Assembly (NCBI RefSeq): GCF_017104965.1
Contig: NZ_JAAGPR010000002.1
Location: 434,001-498,000 of the forward strand
Source: Paraburkholderia sp. Ac-20340
Lineage (GTDB): Bacteria > Pseudomonadota > Gammaproteobacteria > Burkholderiales > Burkholderiaceae
Length of the DNA stretch: 64,000 bases
Direction of reading: 5' to 3'
The notes beneath the pieces were generated by a model, which was not told the DNA's origin, did no database searches, and worked only from the letters and a program-made list of their open reading frames with translations. Made by a program: the position numbers and the translations under genes. This document shows, in pieces, positions 45,839 to 58,047 of this stretch (position 1 is its first letter; each line of letters starts with the position of its first letter).

Positions 45839-46737
45839 ACCTTGCCCTGACTAGACTAATTTGGGAAAACCAACCGAGCGACGCCGACATGAAACACACG
45901 ACTGTCGCAACCAAGCGCATGGCAATCTGGCGGAGATTCTCTTAAAAAAGAAAATCCATTTATCTTTCAAATTCGGCGATCAAGATCGATTTATAAAAAT
46001 CAATTAAATTGCCATTAACTCAGATAGTTCCGACAGAATTAAATCCGCCAATATGCGATGACACCCGCGACTTTATGGGCGTGGTTTTCCAAACAACATA
46101 AGAGAAGTCTTAAAGGAAAATGCATGGCATGGAGCTTAAAAATCAACCGATGAGCGTTGAAATCACGGCAAAAGGATATCGCCCTAGAAATTAATCTCAA
46201 AATTCTTAATTTGATTATAAAAACCAAGAATCATTTAATCTATTTCCATTTAATTACCACCACCGAGGAATTTTCCGAGTAGAAAACTATTTTCAACTAC
46301 ATAAAAAATCCGATTCACCTATACGTGATTAGAAAAATTCCTACAAAATAAATCGCTACGAAAGACGAATGCAATATTTAGACAATAAATATCGGATACC
46401 TAATTTCCATCAATGAGTGGCGTCGACAGAGCAGAGGGCGACGTGACTGCCCGGCGGGCAAACACAGCTGCGGTACTGTGGTGAATTGTTGTGCGGCCGC
46501 AACGCCCGGTTGGGCCAGCAGATTTGAGACTTGTCTTATTCCTTATCTCGCGTCAGGAAAATAGACTTCTTACGTCGGGAAACACTGATATCGGGCCTCC
46601 GCCCGTGTGGGCCATCACCGCGTCGCAACCACTTCACCAAGCACTGACTGCCGGACAATCGGCTTCACGCCGTACGCGCCCCATCCGTTTCCCAGGCTGA
46701 GCGAACTTTCACCCGCTCTCATCAACCAGGAAACGCA
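45839..46737. other. AT-rich upstream region of the adhesin gene, no gene seen
   Basis: The first 600 bases are far richer in A/T than the rest of the window; for example 46201-46260 contains only 12 G/C of 60. From about 46430 the composition returns to GC-rich. Many -10-like hexamers occur, so the adhesin promoter cannot be picked. A 62-codon minus-strand open frame (46039-46227) has no ribosome site and no recognisable protein. This is probably a regulatory region open to silencing by H-NS-like proteins. Confidence 0.6.
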
Positions 46738-47190
46738 ATGAAACGCTTCATCGTCCTCGCCGCTATCGGCGCACTGGCTTCACTTGCCGTCGCTACGCCA
46801 AGACCCGTCGACAACGGCCCCATTTCCGATGCCCTGCAAGTCGAATGGCTCGAGCATCAATGGACGCAGGCCGCGTCCGCAGGCGATCGTTCAATGCTCA
46901 ACGATCTGCTTGACGATAAGTTCTTCGAAGTATTTCCCGGCGAAATCCGCCGCGACAAACGTGACATGCTTGCGGCCACGGCCATGCCGTCGGGCGGCAC
47001 GCAGCAACTGGAAGACGTGCGCGTGCAGGTGCTCGACAACGTCGCGGTCGCGACCGGCATCAATCACTACACGCCCGCTTTGGGCTACAAGGCAATCGAA
47101 TATCGCTTCACCGATGTGTTCGTGAAGCGTGAGGATGGCTGGCGCGTCGCGGCATCGCGCATGCGCAGGAAGGAAACGGGCAGCATCTGA
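46738..47190 (+). CDS. Secreted SnoaL/DUF4440-like (NTF2 fold) protein
   Basis: 150 residues. A signal peptide is visible (MKRFIVLAAIGALASLAVAT). The rest resembles the nuclear-transport-factor-2 fold of DUF4440/SnoaL-like proteins: EWLEHQWTQAASAGDRSMLN, LLDDKFFEVFPGEIRRDK and TDVFVKREDGWRVAASRM are typical positions. AGGAAAC precedes the ATG. It is periplasmic by prediction, with no known substrate. It stands alone, between the AT-rich region and the convergent hemJ-like gene. Confidence 0.82.
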   Translation: MKRFIVLAAIGALASLAVATPRPVDNGPISDALQVEWLEHQWTQAASAGDRSMLNDLLDDKFFEVFPGEIRRDKRDMLAATAMPSGGTQQLEDVRVQVLDNVAVATGINHYTPALGYKAIEYRFTDVFVKREDGWRVAASRMRRKETGSI

Positions 47191-47258
47191 GCGGCCCGCA
47201 GAGAACGGGAAGCGGCGGGAACGAACCGCCAGAAAAGCTTGGAAGGGCTTAAAAGAAC

Positions 47259-47681
47259 TTAAAAGGGCTTGATCACCGCCAGCGCCACGGCGGCCAGCAT
47301 GCCCAGAACCGGCAGTTCGTTGAACATGCGATACCACTTGTCCGAGCGGCGGTTTTCGCCGCGTTCGAAGGTCTTCAGCAGGCGGCCGCAGTACGCGTGA
47401 TAACCGATCAGCAGCACCACCACGCCGACTTTCGCGTGAATCCAGCCCTGTCCGCGCCCGATCCCCACCACGAGCCACAACCACAGCCCGCACAGCAGCG
47501 CGGGCACGGCGATCATGGTCATGAAGCGATAGAGCTTGCGCGCCATGATGAGCAGGCGCTTGACTGCCGCAGGCTCGGTTTCCATCGCCAGATTCACGAA
47601 GATCCGCGGCAGGTAGAACAGGCCCGCGAACCACGAAGCGATCAGTACGATGTGAAACGTCTTGACCCAGAGCATCGACAT
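47259..47681 (-). CDS. hemJ: HemJ-like protoporphyrinogen oxidase / CopD-family membrane protein
   Basis: 140-residue membrane protein with four hydrophobic helices. MSMLWVKTFHIVLIASWFAG carries the conserved His (about residue 10) of the HemJ (UPF0093) family, and a lysine follows the third helix region (GWIHAKVGVVVLL). HemJ oxidises protoporphyrinogen IX during heme synthesis in bacteria lacking HemG and HemY. The CopD superfamily name is also used. It sits alone downstream of proA on the same strand. Confidence 0.85.
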   Translation of the reverse strand: MSMLWVKTFHIVLIASWFAGLFYLPRIFVNLAMETEPAAVKRLLIMARKLYRFMTMIAVPALLCGLWLWLVVGIGRGQGWIHAKVGVVVLLIGYHAYCGRLLKTFERGENRRSDKWYRMFNELPVLGMLAAVALAVIKPF

Positions 47682-47757
47682 ATTTTTCTTCTTGGAAGAT
47701 TAAGCGCAGCGGCAGCGAGCGATTCGCCGCCGCTGTGGCCAGGTTAGCCGCGAACGC

Positions 47758-49029
47758 TTATTCGCGGCCTTCGCCGTGACCGAGCACCACGTACTTCAGC
47801 GAGGTCAGTCCTTCCAGACCAACCGGGCCGCGTGCGTGCAGCTTGTCGTTCGAGATGCCGATTTCCGCGCCCAGACCGAACTCGAAGCCATCGGCGAAAC
47901 GCGTCGAGGCGTTCACCATCACGCTCGCCGAATCCACTTCGCGCAGGAAGCGCATCGCGCGGTCGTGGTCTTCGGTCACGATCGCATCCGTGTGGTGCGA
48001 GCCGTAGGTGTTGATGTGCTCGACCGCAGCGTCGAGGCTGTCGACGATCTTCACCGCCAGCACGGGCGCGAGGTATTCGGTGCGCCAGTCTTCTTCGGTG
48101 GCGTCGACGAGCGGGCTCACGCCGGCGTCGGCGAGAATCGAACGTGCGGCGGGGTCCACGCGCAGTTCCACGTCTTTATCGCGATAGAGGCGGCCAAGCG
48201 GCGGCAGCACTTCGTGCGCAATGCCGCGCGCAACCAGCAGCGTTTCCATCGTGTTGCAGGTGCCGTAGCGGTGCGTCTTGGCGTTGTCGCACACCGTCAG
48301 CGCCTTGGCGATATCGGCGCGATCGTCCACGTAGACGTGGCAGATGCCGTCGAGGTGCTTGATCATCGGCACGCGCGCTTCGGCCATCAGACGCTCGATC
48401 AGGCTCTTGCCGCCGCGCGGCACGATCACGTCGACGAATTCCGTCATGGTGATGAGCTTGCCCACCGCTGCGCGGTCGGCCGTTTCGACCACCTGCACCG
48501 CATCCTGCGGCAGACCCGCCGCCGCCAGCCCTTCGCCGATCAGCTTCGCCAGCGCCGTGTTGCATTCGAGCGCCTCGGAGCCGCCGCGCAGAATCGTGGC
48601 GTTGCCCGACTTCAGGCACAGCGCCGCGGCGTCGATCGTCACGTTCGGGCGCGATTCGTAGATGATGCCGATCACGCCGAGCGGCACGCGCATCTGGCCC
48701 ACCTGAATACCGCTCGGGCGGAACTTCAGGTTGCTGATTTCACCGATCGGATCGGCCAGCCCCGCGACCTGGCGCAGACCTTCCACCATGGTCTTAAGCG
48801 CCTTGTCCGAAAGCGTGAGACGGTCGATGAACGCGGCGTCGTGGCCCTTCTCCTTCGCGCGCGCGAGGTCGCGGGCGTTGGCGTCCTTGAGCTGCTGCGT
48901 CTCGCGCTCGATGGCTTGCGCCACCGCTTCGAGCGCAGCGTTCTTCGCGGCCGTCGAGGCCCGGGCCATCGCGCGCGAAGCCTTGCGGGCGCGGCGGCCG
49001 AGGTCGGTCATGTACTGGTCGATATCCAT
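47758..49029 (-). CDS. proA: Gamma-glutamyl phosphate reductase
   Basis: NADPH-dependent reductase of proline synthesis, producing glutamate-5-semialdehyde. The 423-residue protein has the catalytic cysteine in [13 protein letters not shown] (about residue 259), the [20 protein letters not shown] core and [19 protein letters not shown] near the end. The C-terminus [12 protein letters not shown] is ordinary. proB is not adjacent. A minus-strand TAAAAT (49134-49139) is a -10 candidate. Confidence 0.97.
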   Translation of the reverse strand: MDIDQYMTDLGRRARKASRAMARASTAAKNAALEAVAQAIERETQQLKDANARDLARAKEKGHDAAFIDRLTLSDKALKTMVEGLRQVAGLADPIGEISNLKFRPSGIQVGQMRVPLGVIGIIYESRPNVTIDAAALCLKSGNATILRGGSEALECNTALAKLIGEGLAAAGLPQDAVQVVETADRAAVGKLITMTEFVDVIVPRGGKSLIERLMAEARVPMIKHLDGICHVYVDDRADIAKALTVCDNAKTHRYGTCNTMETLLVARGIAHEVLPPLGRLYRDKDVELRVDPAARSILADAGVSPLVDATEEDWRTEYLAPVLAVKIVDSLDAAVEHINTYGSHHTDAIVTEDHDRAMRFLREVDSASVMVNASTRFADGFEFGLGAEIGISNDKLHARGPVGLEGLTSLKYVVLGHGEGRE

Positions 49030-49261
49030 GGTCTCTATCGTGATGCGATGCGGTGATGCGATGCGGCGTGCCCGACGCGCGGCTGGCGATCCTGCTGCCA
49101 GCCCGGCGAGGCGGCTCGGTTCAGATTAGGTCGATTTTAAGGCCAGCGGCGCGGCTTTGCTGGGCGCGCTCTGACAGATCGGGCGTGGCACATGCCGTAA
49201 AAGGCACCGCGCACGCAAGCGGAAGCAGGTGCCGGGAAGTGGCTCCGGCCAACCTGGACGG

Positions 49262-50494
49262 TCAGCCTGGCCTGCGCCCCGGCCCTGCGGTGCGCGGTCG
49301 TGCCGCAGCAGCGGCAGCCGCGGCGGCGGCAGCCGGGCTTGCCCCCGGCCCGCCCGGCTGGGCACGCCCTGGAGCCGATGCAGCACCAGCGCGAGCGCCC
49401 GCAGCGGGACGCACAGCCGCACCGGCATCGCGCGGCGAAGCCACGGTCATCGCCAGTTCGAACAGGCCGTCCCAGGCATCGGGCGGCAGCGCATTGCGCC
49501 AATCGCCGCGCGCTTGCCCCGACAGGCCCTTGACCTGCCGATCCAGACGCGCCGCCAGCGCAAGCCCACGTTCCAGCGTCGCCTCGCTCAGACGCGAAAG
49601 CGCCGGTCCGATCAGGCGCTCGCGCGGCCCCCAGACCCGGTTTTCGCGCAGCAGCACGGCCAGCGGCTTGCCCGCCGCCACGCCGCGCTTGATGCGCAGC
49701 AGCGTGCGGACTTCTTCGACGACCGCCCACAACACCAGCACCGCGGCCTCGCCCTCGCCCTCCAGCCCGTCGAGCATGCGCGTGAGACGGCCGACATCGC
49801 CGGTCAGCATGGCTTCGTTGAGCTTGAAAACGTCATAGCGCGCCACGTTGAGCACGGCGTCGTGAATCTGTTCGAAGCTCAGCACCCCTTGCGGATACAA
49901 CAGACCGAGCTTCTGGATTTCCTGATGCGCGGCGAGCAGATTGCCCTCCACGCGTTCGGCGACGAACTGCAGCGCGCGCCGGCCATCTTCGCCCGGCGCC
50001 ACGCGCTGGCCTTGCTGACCAAGCCGCTGGCCGATCCAGTTCGGCAGCGCGGTGCGCTCGACCGGATCGATCTTGATCGCCACGCCGCCATCGGCGAGTG
50101 CCGTGAACCACGCGGATTTTTGCGTGGCGGCGTCGAGGCGCGGCAGCGTAACGAGCGTCAGCACATCAGGATTCGCCGATGCCTTAGCCGACGCAGCGAG
50201 CGTCTTCAACGCATCCGCGCCTTCCTTGCCTGGCTTGCCCGACGGAATGCGCAACTCCACCAGTTGGCGGTCGCCGAACAGCGACATCGACTGGCTCGCG
50301 CCCAACAGCGCGCTCCAGTCGAAACCGCGCTCGACGGTGAACACCGAACGGTCGGTGAAGCCGGCCGCCCGCGCGCTCGCGCGAATGCGGTCGCACGCTT
50401 CCTGGGCGAGCAGATGCTCGTCGCCGTAGACGACGTACAGGCCGGCCATCCCTCTGGCGAGATGCTGCTCGAGTCCGTCCAGTCGCAATTGCAT
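49262..50494 (-). CDS. holA: DNA polymerase III delta subunit, with a long low-complexity tail
   Basis: Clamp-loader wrench subunit that opens the sliding clamp. The clamp-binding N-terminus (MQLRLDGLEQHLARGMAGLY, then VVYGDEHLLAQEACDRIR) and the AAA+-like core (SMSLFGDRQLVELRIPSGK) are clear to about residue 345. The remaining 60 or so residues are Ala/Pro/Gly/Arg-rich, including eleven consecutive alanines, and have no counterpart in the 343-residue E. coli protein. It follows lptE with a 33-base gap in the leuS-lptE-holA operon. Confidence 0.94.
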   Translation of the reverse strand: MQLRLDGLEQHLARGMAGLYVVYGDEHLLAQEACDRIRASARAAGFTDRSVFTVERGFDWSALLGASQSMSLFGDRQLVELRIPSGKPGKEGADALKTLAASAKASANPDVLTLVTLPRLDAATQKSAWFTALADGGVAIKIDPVERTALPNWIGQRLGQQGQRVAPGEDGRRALQFVAERVEGNLLAAHQEIQKLGLLYPQGVLSFEQIHDAVLNVARYDVFKLNEAMLTGDVGRLTRMLDGLEGEGEAAVLVLWAVVEEVRTLLRIKRGVAAGKPLAVLLRENRVWGPRERLIGPALSRLSEATLERGLALAARLDRQVKGLSGQARGDWRNALPPDAWDGLFELAMTVASPRDAGAAVRPAAGARAGAASAPGRAQPGGPGASPAAAAAAAAAAARPRTAGPGRRPG

Positions 50495-50527
50495 GGCGTG
50501 TGCTTCAGATAAAAGTCGAGCCGCGCA

Positions 50528-51079
50528 TTACAGCGGCGGCGGCGGCAGCGGCGCGCCCGGCGAGACGCCCGGCACCACCTGATCCGGCGTGGGATTCAGC
50601 GTCTTGAGCACGGCCAGACGGCGCGTGAGCTGGTCCACCGCATCGTTCTGCATATCTGCGAACAACAGGGCGGATTCGCTCACCTTCGCGGTCGAGTACT
50701 GGTCGCTATAAGTCATCGCGCGGTTCAGCGCGATCGTGCTCGGCTGGATCAGCGGCGATCCATCCTTCGCGGTGAGCGCGTAGTTCAGCGAATAGTTGAC
50801 CTGATATTCCTCGACCACGCCGAGCGAACTCAGCGTGAGCGTGCTGAAGCTGCGCGACTCGCTCACGTGCAGGACGGCGTCGGCATTGGCGGCGGATTCG
50901 ACCACCACCGAATCGCTGCCGCCTTCGATCATGCGCGTAAGGCGTGCGTTCACGGGCGGCGGCGCACCGACGATGGCGAGCCGTTTGAACGCGTAGTTCT
51001 GCTCCCCACGCAGCTGGAAGCCGCACGCCGAAAGCATCAGCGCGCTGCTGGCCAGTAACAGAAACGATCTGCGAATCAC
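50528..51079 (-). CDS. lptE: LPS-assembly lipoprotein LptE
   Basis: Plug lipoprotein that sits inside the LptD barrel and helps insert lipopolysaccharide in the outer membrane. The 183-residue precursor has a lipoprotein signal (MIRRSFLLLASSALMLSACG, cysteine at about residue 19) followed by the family start GFQLRGEQNYAFKRL. LTRRLAVLK lies near the end, before a proline-rich tail. The gene is between leuS and holA, its classic location. Confidence 0.95.
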   Translation of the reverse strand: MIRRSFLLLASSALMLSACGFQLRGEQNYAFKRLAIVGAPPPVNARLTRMIEGGSDSVVVESAANADAVLHVSESRSFSTLTLSSLGVVEEYQVNYSLNYALTAKDGSPLIQPSTIALNRAMTYSDQYSTAKVSESALLFADMQNDAVDQLTRRLAVLKTLNPTPDQVVPGVSPGAPLPPPPL

Positions 51080-51170
51080 ATGGACTCCCTGGTTCGCGAC
51101 AGATTCGGAACGACGGTGCTGCGCGATCTTTCAGACCTCGCAGCACCGCCCATACATCACATCTTCAAGC

Positions 51171-53926
<2,756 letters not shown>

Positions 53927-54032
53927 CCGTTGACTTGGCCGCGCTCTCCGCTGGCTTTTCGAATGGCGCGAATTGGGGAAATGCGGCGGCTGGAAAGGCG
54001 CAGGCGACGATCAGTGCCCGCTCGGTGCCCAC

Positions 54033-54470
54033 TCAATGCTGAGCGGCGGGCGGCGGCGGTTCGGTCACGAAGCCGATGCGCGCAAGACCGGCCTGCTGCG
54101 CCGCGCCCATCACCTGGGCGATGACGTCGTAGCGCGTGTCGCGCGCGGCGCGCAGTTGTAGTTCGGGCTGCTGCGCCTCGGGCTGCTTGCCGGCCTCGGT
54201 AAAGCGCTGGCGCATCTCGTCGAGGGACACCGGCTGGGCATTCCAGAACACCTTGCCGGCGGCGTCGATCGACAGCGTGACGGTTTGCGGCGTCTGCTGC
54301 ACGGCTTCGGCGGCGACCTTCGGCAGATCGAGCCGGATCGCATGCGTGAAAAGCGGCGCGGTAATGATGAAGATGACGAGCAGCACGAGCATGACGTCGA
54401 TCAGCGGCGTCATGTTGATCTCGGCCATCGGTGCCGAATCGCGCTTCTTTTCGAGTCCGCCGAATGCCAT
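54033..54470 (-). CDS. exbD: ExbD/TolR-family biopolymer transport protein
   Basis: Energy-transducing partner of ExbB, using the proton gradient to drive TonB or Tol-type work. The start at 54470 (MAFGGLEKKRDSAPMAEIN) gives 145 residues. One transmembrane helix (NMTPLIDVMLVLLVIFIIT) contains the essential Asp (about residue 26). The periplasmic domain follows. It begins 28 bp after exbB, and no tonB gene is adjacent. TolR is an alternative label; the sequence and small size do not fully separate the two. Confidence 0.92.
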   Translation of the reverse strand: MAFGGLEKKRDSAPMAEINMTPLIDVMLVLLVIFIITAPLFTHAIRLDLPKVAAEAVQQTPQTVTLSIDAAGKVFWNAQPVSLDEMRQRFTEAGKQPEAQQPELQLRAARDTRYDVIAQVMGAAQQAGLARIGFVTEPPPPAAQH

Positions 54471-54498
54471 TGCGTCGCTCCTCGCGGCTTTTGCGCGT

Positions 54499-55221
54499 TC
54501 AGTACGAACCGGCGCGCGCAGGATCGCGCGGTGCAGCCTCGCGCCGCGGCGTGCCGCTGTCGGGTGCGCAGGCGTAGGCGTGCAGATCGTGTGCGAAGCC
54601 GTCGAGATCGTCGCCGATCTGGCGCGCAAGACGGCCGAGGATGTTATAGGCCAGCACCGCCGGAATCGCGACGACCAGACCGAACGCGGTCATGATGAGC
54701 GCCTCGCCCACCGGCCCGGCGACGTTTTCGATCATCGCCTGGCCGCTCGCGGCGATACTGCCGAGCGCGTGATAGATCCCCCAGACCGTGCCGAGCAGGC
54801 CGACGAACGGCGCCGTGCTGCCCACCGAAGCCAGCAGCACCTGGCCGAATTCGAGCCGCCGCTGCGAAGCCTGGAGCGCGCCGCGCAAGGCGCGCAGCAC
54901 GCGCTCGCTGCGATCGACGCGGGCCAGCAAGGCGCCCGCCGGATCGGTTTCCGTCACGGCCAGCGCGGCCTGCGCGAGCGGCAGAAAAACACGCTCGCGA
55001 TCGAGCGCGCGCATCGCGCTCACGCCGTCCGTGAGCGAATGCGCCTGCCAGAACTGCGCCACGGCGCGCGGCCCCTGACGCTTCGTGCGCACGAGCACCC
55101 AGCTTTTCACGATCAGGAAGCACCAGCTCGCGATCGACATCGCCAGCAGCACCCACGCCACGGCATGCGTGACGGCGTCGCTGGTCTGCAGATAGTGGAT
55201 GACTCCGTTGCTCGCTGCCAT
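54499..55221 (-). CDS. exbB: ExbB/TolQ/MotA-family proton channel protein
   Basis: Inner-membrane stator protein with three transmembrane segments (about residues 14-35, 130-155 and 170-190). The start at 55221 (MAASNGVIHYLQTSDAV) gives 240 residues. The GLLGTVWGIYHALGSIA and GPVGEALIMTAFGLVVAIPA stretches are the conserved channel motifs. It is followed by exbD and preceded by dapB on the same strand, with a 129-bp gap. Confidence 0.93.
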   Translation of the reverse strand: MAASNGVIHYLQTSDAVTHAVAWVLLAMSIASWCFLIVKSWVLVRTKRQGPRAVAQFWQAHSLTDGVSAMRALDRERVFLPLAQAALAVTETDPAGALLARVDRSERVLRALRGALQASQRRLEFGQVLLASVGSTAPFVGLLGTVWGIYHALGSIAASGQAMIENVAGPVGEALIMTAFGLVVAIPAVLAYNILGRLARQIGDDLDGFAHDLHAYACAPDSGTPRREAAPRDPARAGSY

Positions 55222-55350
55222 CGGACCTCGCGTGTGATGTCGCGGCCTGCGCCGCACGGCTGGCCCGGCGCGACTGGCCGGGCCCGAATACGACTAAAGC
55301 GGCTACTGAAGCGCTTGCAAATACGCTTGCCGAAGCGCCGCCTGACGCTT

Positions 55351-56148
55351 TTAGCGCAGGCTGAGCACGTCCTGCATATCGTACAGGCCGCTCGCCTTGT
55401 CCTGCAGGAACAGCGCCGCACGCACGCTACCTTGCGCATAGGACAGACGGCTCGACGACTTGTGCGTGATCTCGATACGCTCGCCGATACCCGCGAACAG
55501 CACCGTATGGTCGCCCACGATATCGCCGCCACGGATCGCCGCAAAACCGATCGTCGACGGATCGCGCTCGCCCGTCACGCCTTCGCGGCCATAGACAGCG
55601 CATTCGTCGAGGTTGCGGCCGAGCGCCTTCGCCACCGCTTCGCCCATCGCCAGCGCCGTGCCCGAAGGCGCGTCGACCTTGTGGCGATGGTGCGCTTCGA
55701 TGATCTCGATGTCGTAACCCTTGTCGAAAAACTGCGCGGCGTATTCCAGCAGCTTGAGCGTGACGTTCACGCCCACGCTCATATTGGCCGCAAACACGAC
55801 GCCCACCTTCTGCGCGGCGGCGCCAAGCTGCGCCTTCTGCTGCGCGTCGAAGCCGGTCGTGCCGATCACCATCTTCACGCCATGGCGCTGGGCGGCTTCG
55901 AGATGCACGAGCGTGCCTTCCGGACGCGTAAAGTCGATCAGGCAGTCGCTTTGCGCGAAAACCTGCTCGATGTCGTCGGTGATGCGCACGCCGGTGTCTT
56001 TGCCGAGGAACGCGCCCGCGTCCTGGCCCACAGCGGCCGAACCCTTGCGCACGAGCGCGCCCGAAAGCGTGGCGTCAGGCGTATTCAGAACGGTTTCGAT
56101 CAGCATCCGGCCCATGCGGCCCGACGCTCCGGCGATTGCGATTTTCAT
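55351..56148 (-). CDS. dapB: 4-hydroxy-tetrahydrodipicolinate reductase
   Basis: NAD(P)H-dependent enzyme of the diaminopimelate/lysine pathway. The start at 56148 ([18 protein letters not shown]) gives 265 residues (E. coli 273). The dinucleotide-binding GASGRMG (about residues 7-13) and the catalytic His-Lys in [15 protein letters not shown] (about 149-163) are intact. It is between bamE (upstream) and exbB (downstream), all on the minus strand. Confidence 0.97.
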   Translation of the reverse strand: MKIAIAGASGRMGRMLIETVLNTPDATLSGALVRKGSAAVGQDAGAFLGKDTGVRITDDIEQVFAQSDCLIDFTRPEGTLVHLEAAQRHGVKMVIGTTGFDAQQKAQLGAAAQKVGVVFAANMSVGVNVTLKLLEYAAQFFDKGYDIEIIEAHHRHKVDAPSGTALAMGEAVAKALGRNLDECAVYGREGVTGERDPSTIGFAAIRGGDIVGDHTVLFAGIGERIEITHKSSSRLSYAQGSVRAALFLQDKASGLYDMQDVLSLR

Positions 56149-56457
56149 GACTGTTCCTGCGATGGTGTGACCGGCAGCCCGGCTCGTGCCCGATTCGTGG
56201 CGGTTTCGTGCCCGATTCGTGCTCAATGACCGCGCCCCGCTGACGGTTCGCCGGACATTTTTCGAGATAGTTGCTGCCAAGGATAGCCGCTCTGGACGGC
56301 TAAAAGCGAAACGGCGGCCCGAGAGCCGCCGATGGAACGGGCCCGGCGGGCAGCGCCAGGCCTGAAGCGAGTAAAGCTCACCCATTTCGCCGATCCGGTT
56401 CGATCCGCCCGAAGCCCAACTGACGCTTCATCGCGGATCAAGCCGGCCGGGCGCCGA
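56149..56457. other. Intergenic region between dapB and bamE with bamE terminator
   Basis: A hairpin CGGCGGC (56312-56318) / GCCGCCG (56325-56331), followed on the minus strand by TTTCGCTTTT, is the likely bamE terminator. Nothing else is seen in the 309 bases except the presumed dapB promoter, which I could not define. Confidence 0.55.
56305..56331 (-). terminator. Terminator of bamE
   Basis: 7-bp GC stem 56312-56318 / 56325-56331 followed on the minus strand by TTTCGCTTTT. Confidence 0.7.
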
Positions 56458-57360
56458 TCAGTTGCCCGTCGTGCCCGAAGCCGGCACCTGCGGCGGCGCG
56501 GTCAACGGCGAGTTGTGCGACGGCGGCAGCACGGCGGCGTTGGAGTCGCCGGTACCCTGCGCACCCGTGGTCGGGCCCACCGGATTCGGCTGCGGCACGC
56601 CCTGGATCTGCGGCGGCGGCGAGCGGTGCAGCTGGACCTGCGCGGGCATGGTGCCCACGTTCGGCGGCAGCGCCGACGAGGTAGGCGTCCCTGCGCGCAC
56701 CGAAGGCGTCAGACCCGACGGCGTCTGCACGGCATCCGTTGCGCGGTTCGCGGCGGCGGCGGCCTGAGCGTTCGCGTCCTGCGGCAGTTGCGAGGTCGCC
56801 GTGCCCAGTTCCGACGAAGGCGTGCGCGCCGTATCCGGCACGGTCGGGCCGCCGGCGCTTGCGCCGCTGGCCTGAGCCGCCGAAGCCGCCGACGCGCCGG
56901 AAGCACCCGCAGCCAACGCCGCCTTGTACTTCTTGCCCATCTTGTCGCCGTCGATTTCGGCGAGCAGCTCGAGGTTGGACGGCAGATCTTCGCCGCCCGA
57001 CCAGCTCGACACGCGATCGCCGTCGAACATCACGACGAAGTCGCGCTGCTGGACCACGGCGGTCGAGCCGCGCTTGAAGTAGAAGACGTAGTCCCAACGA
57101 TTCGAGTGGAACATGTCGGTCAGGAGCGGCGTGCCAAGCAGTTGCTTGACGTCCGCGCGCGACATGCCCACCTTCATCTGCGCCGCGGCTTCCGCCGAAA
57201 CGAAGTTACCCTGAACGATCGTGATGCGGTACGGCGTGATGCTCTGGGCGACGCGTTGCGTCAGGCTGTCATAAGTGGAACAACCGGCGAGCGCCGCGAA
57301 CGCGGCCGCAGCCAGCAGGGTGCACGCCAGGCGGCCGCCATTCAGACGTCGGCCGATCAT
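56458..57360 (-). CDS. bamE: Outer-membrane assembly lipoprotein BamE with long C-terminal extension
   Basis: Small lipoprotein of the Bam complex that inserts beta-barrels. The start at 57360 (MIGRRLNGGRLACTLL) gives 300 residues; a second Met six codons upstream (57378) has a slightly better ribosome site. The lipobox LAGC places the lipidated cysteine at about residue 26. The conserved BamE domain (QSITPYRITIVQGNFVS, KVGMSRADVKQLLGTPLL, NRWDYVFYFKRG) ends near residue 150. The remaining 150 residues are Ala/Ser/Gly then Pro-rich and of unknown role. Divergent from fur. Confidence 0.94.
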   Translation of the reverse strand: MIGRRLNGGRLACTLLAAAAFAALAGCSTYDSLTQRVAQSITPYRITIVQGNFVSAEAAAQMKVGMSRADVKQLLGTPLLTDMFHSNRWDYVFYFKRGSTAVVQQRDFVVMFDGDRVSSWSGGEDLPSNLELLAEIDGDKMGKKYKAALAAGASGASAASAAQASGASAGGPTVPDTARTPSSELGTATSQLPQDANAQAAAAANRATDAVQTPSGLTPSVRAGTPTSSALPPNVGTMPAQVQLHRSPPPQIQGVPQPNPVGPTTGAQGTGDSNAAVLPPSHNSPLTAPPQVPASGTTGN

Positions 57361-57514
57361 AGTGAATTCTGGAATCATTTCCCTCACCGTGCGGGCTTTT
57401 CGCGAAGCCGCGCGTGTTCTGTAGAAGTTCGTTCGAAGTTCTGCCGAAGATGCCCGTAACGGCAAAAACGCATTAACATAAGAACCCAGCATTGTACTCC
57501 AGGGACTTATCGTC

Positions 57515-57943
57515 ATGACCAATCCAACCGATCTCAAGAACATCGGCCTCAAGGCGACCTTACCGCGCCTCAAGATCCTGGAGATTTTTCAGCACAGCCC
57601 GGTGCGTCACCTCACCGCCGAAGACGTCTATCGGAACCTGCTGAACGAGGAGCTGGACATCGGCCTCGCCACGGTTTACCGGGTTCTCACGCAGTTCGAG
57701 CAGGCTGGCCTGCTCACCCGCAGCAACTTCGAATCGGGCAAAGCCGTCTTCGAACTCAACGAAGGCAGCCACCACGATCACCTGGTATGCCTCGATTGCG
57801 GACTGGTCGAAGAATTCTTCGACCCCGAAATCGAAAAGCGCCAGCAGATAATCGCCAACGAGCGCGGCTTCAAGCTTCAGGAGCACGCGCTCGCGCTGTA
57901 CGGTGCGTGCACCAAGGAAAACTGCCCGCACCGCAAGCATTGA
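57515..57943 (+). CDS. fur: Ferric uptake regulator Fur
   Basis: Iron-responsive repressor. The 142-residue protein starts [20 protein letters not shown], has the DNA-recognition helix region [19 protein letters not shown] (about residues 49-67), the metal-binding [16 protein letters not shown] (about 87-102) and a second cysteine pair in [11 protein letters not shown] at the end. No clear Fur box was found in its own 154-bp upstream region shared with bamE. The terminator 57994-58022 follows. Confidence 0.98.
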   Translation: MTNPTDLKNIGLKATLPRLKILEIFQHSPVRHLTAEDVYRNLLNEELDIGLATVYRVLTQFEQAGLLTRSNFESGKAVFELNEGSHHDHLVCLDCGLVEEFFDPEIEKRQQIIANERGFKLQEHALALYGACTKENCPHRKH

Positions 57944-57993
57944 AGCATGCACGGCGGCAGCGGGAAAATGCCTTTCCTGTAAGTTGCAGCAAG

Positions 57994-58022
57994 AAAAAAC
58001 CGCCCCTCGGGGCGGTTTTTTT
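57994..58022. terminator. Bidirectional terminator between fur and gap
   Basis: AAAAAACCGCCC (57994-58005), loop CTCG, GGGCGGTTTTTT (58010-58021): a perfect 12-bp stem with T runs on both strands. Confidence 0.95.
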
Positions 58023-58047
58023 GTACTTCGAGCCAGGCGATACCGGC

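Noticed and set aside
46039-46227. A 62-codon minus-strand open frame in the AT-rich region
   Set aside because: No ribosome-binding site, no recognisable domain, and chance frames with rare stops are expected only weakly here. I could not support it as a gene.
57361-57514. Search for a Fur box between fur and bamE
   Set aside because: No sequence close to the GATAAT-type consensus was found, so no autoregulation claim is made.
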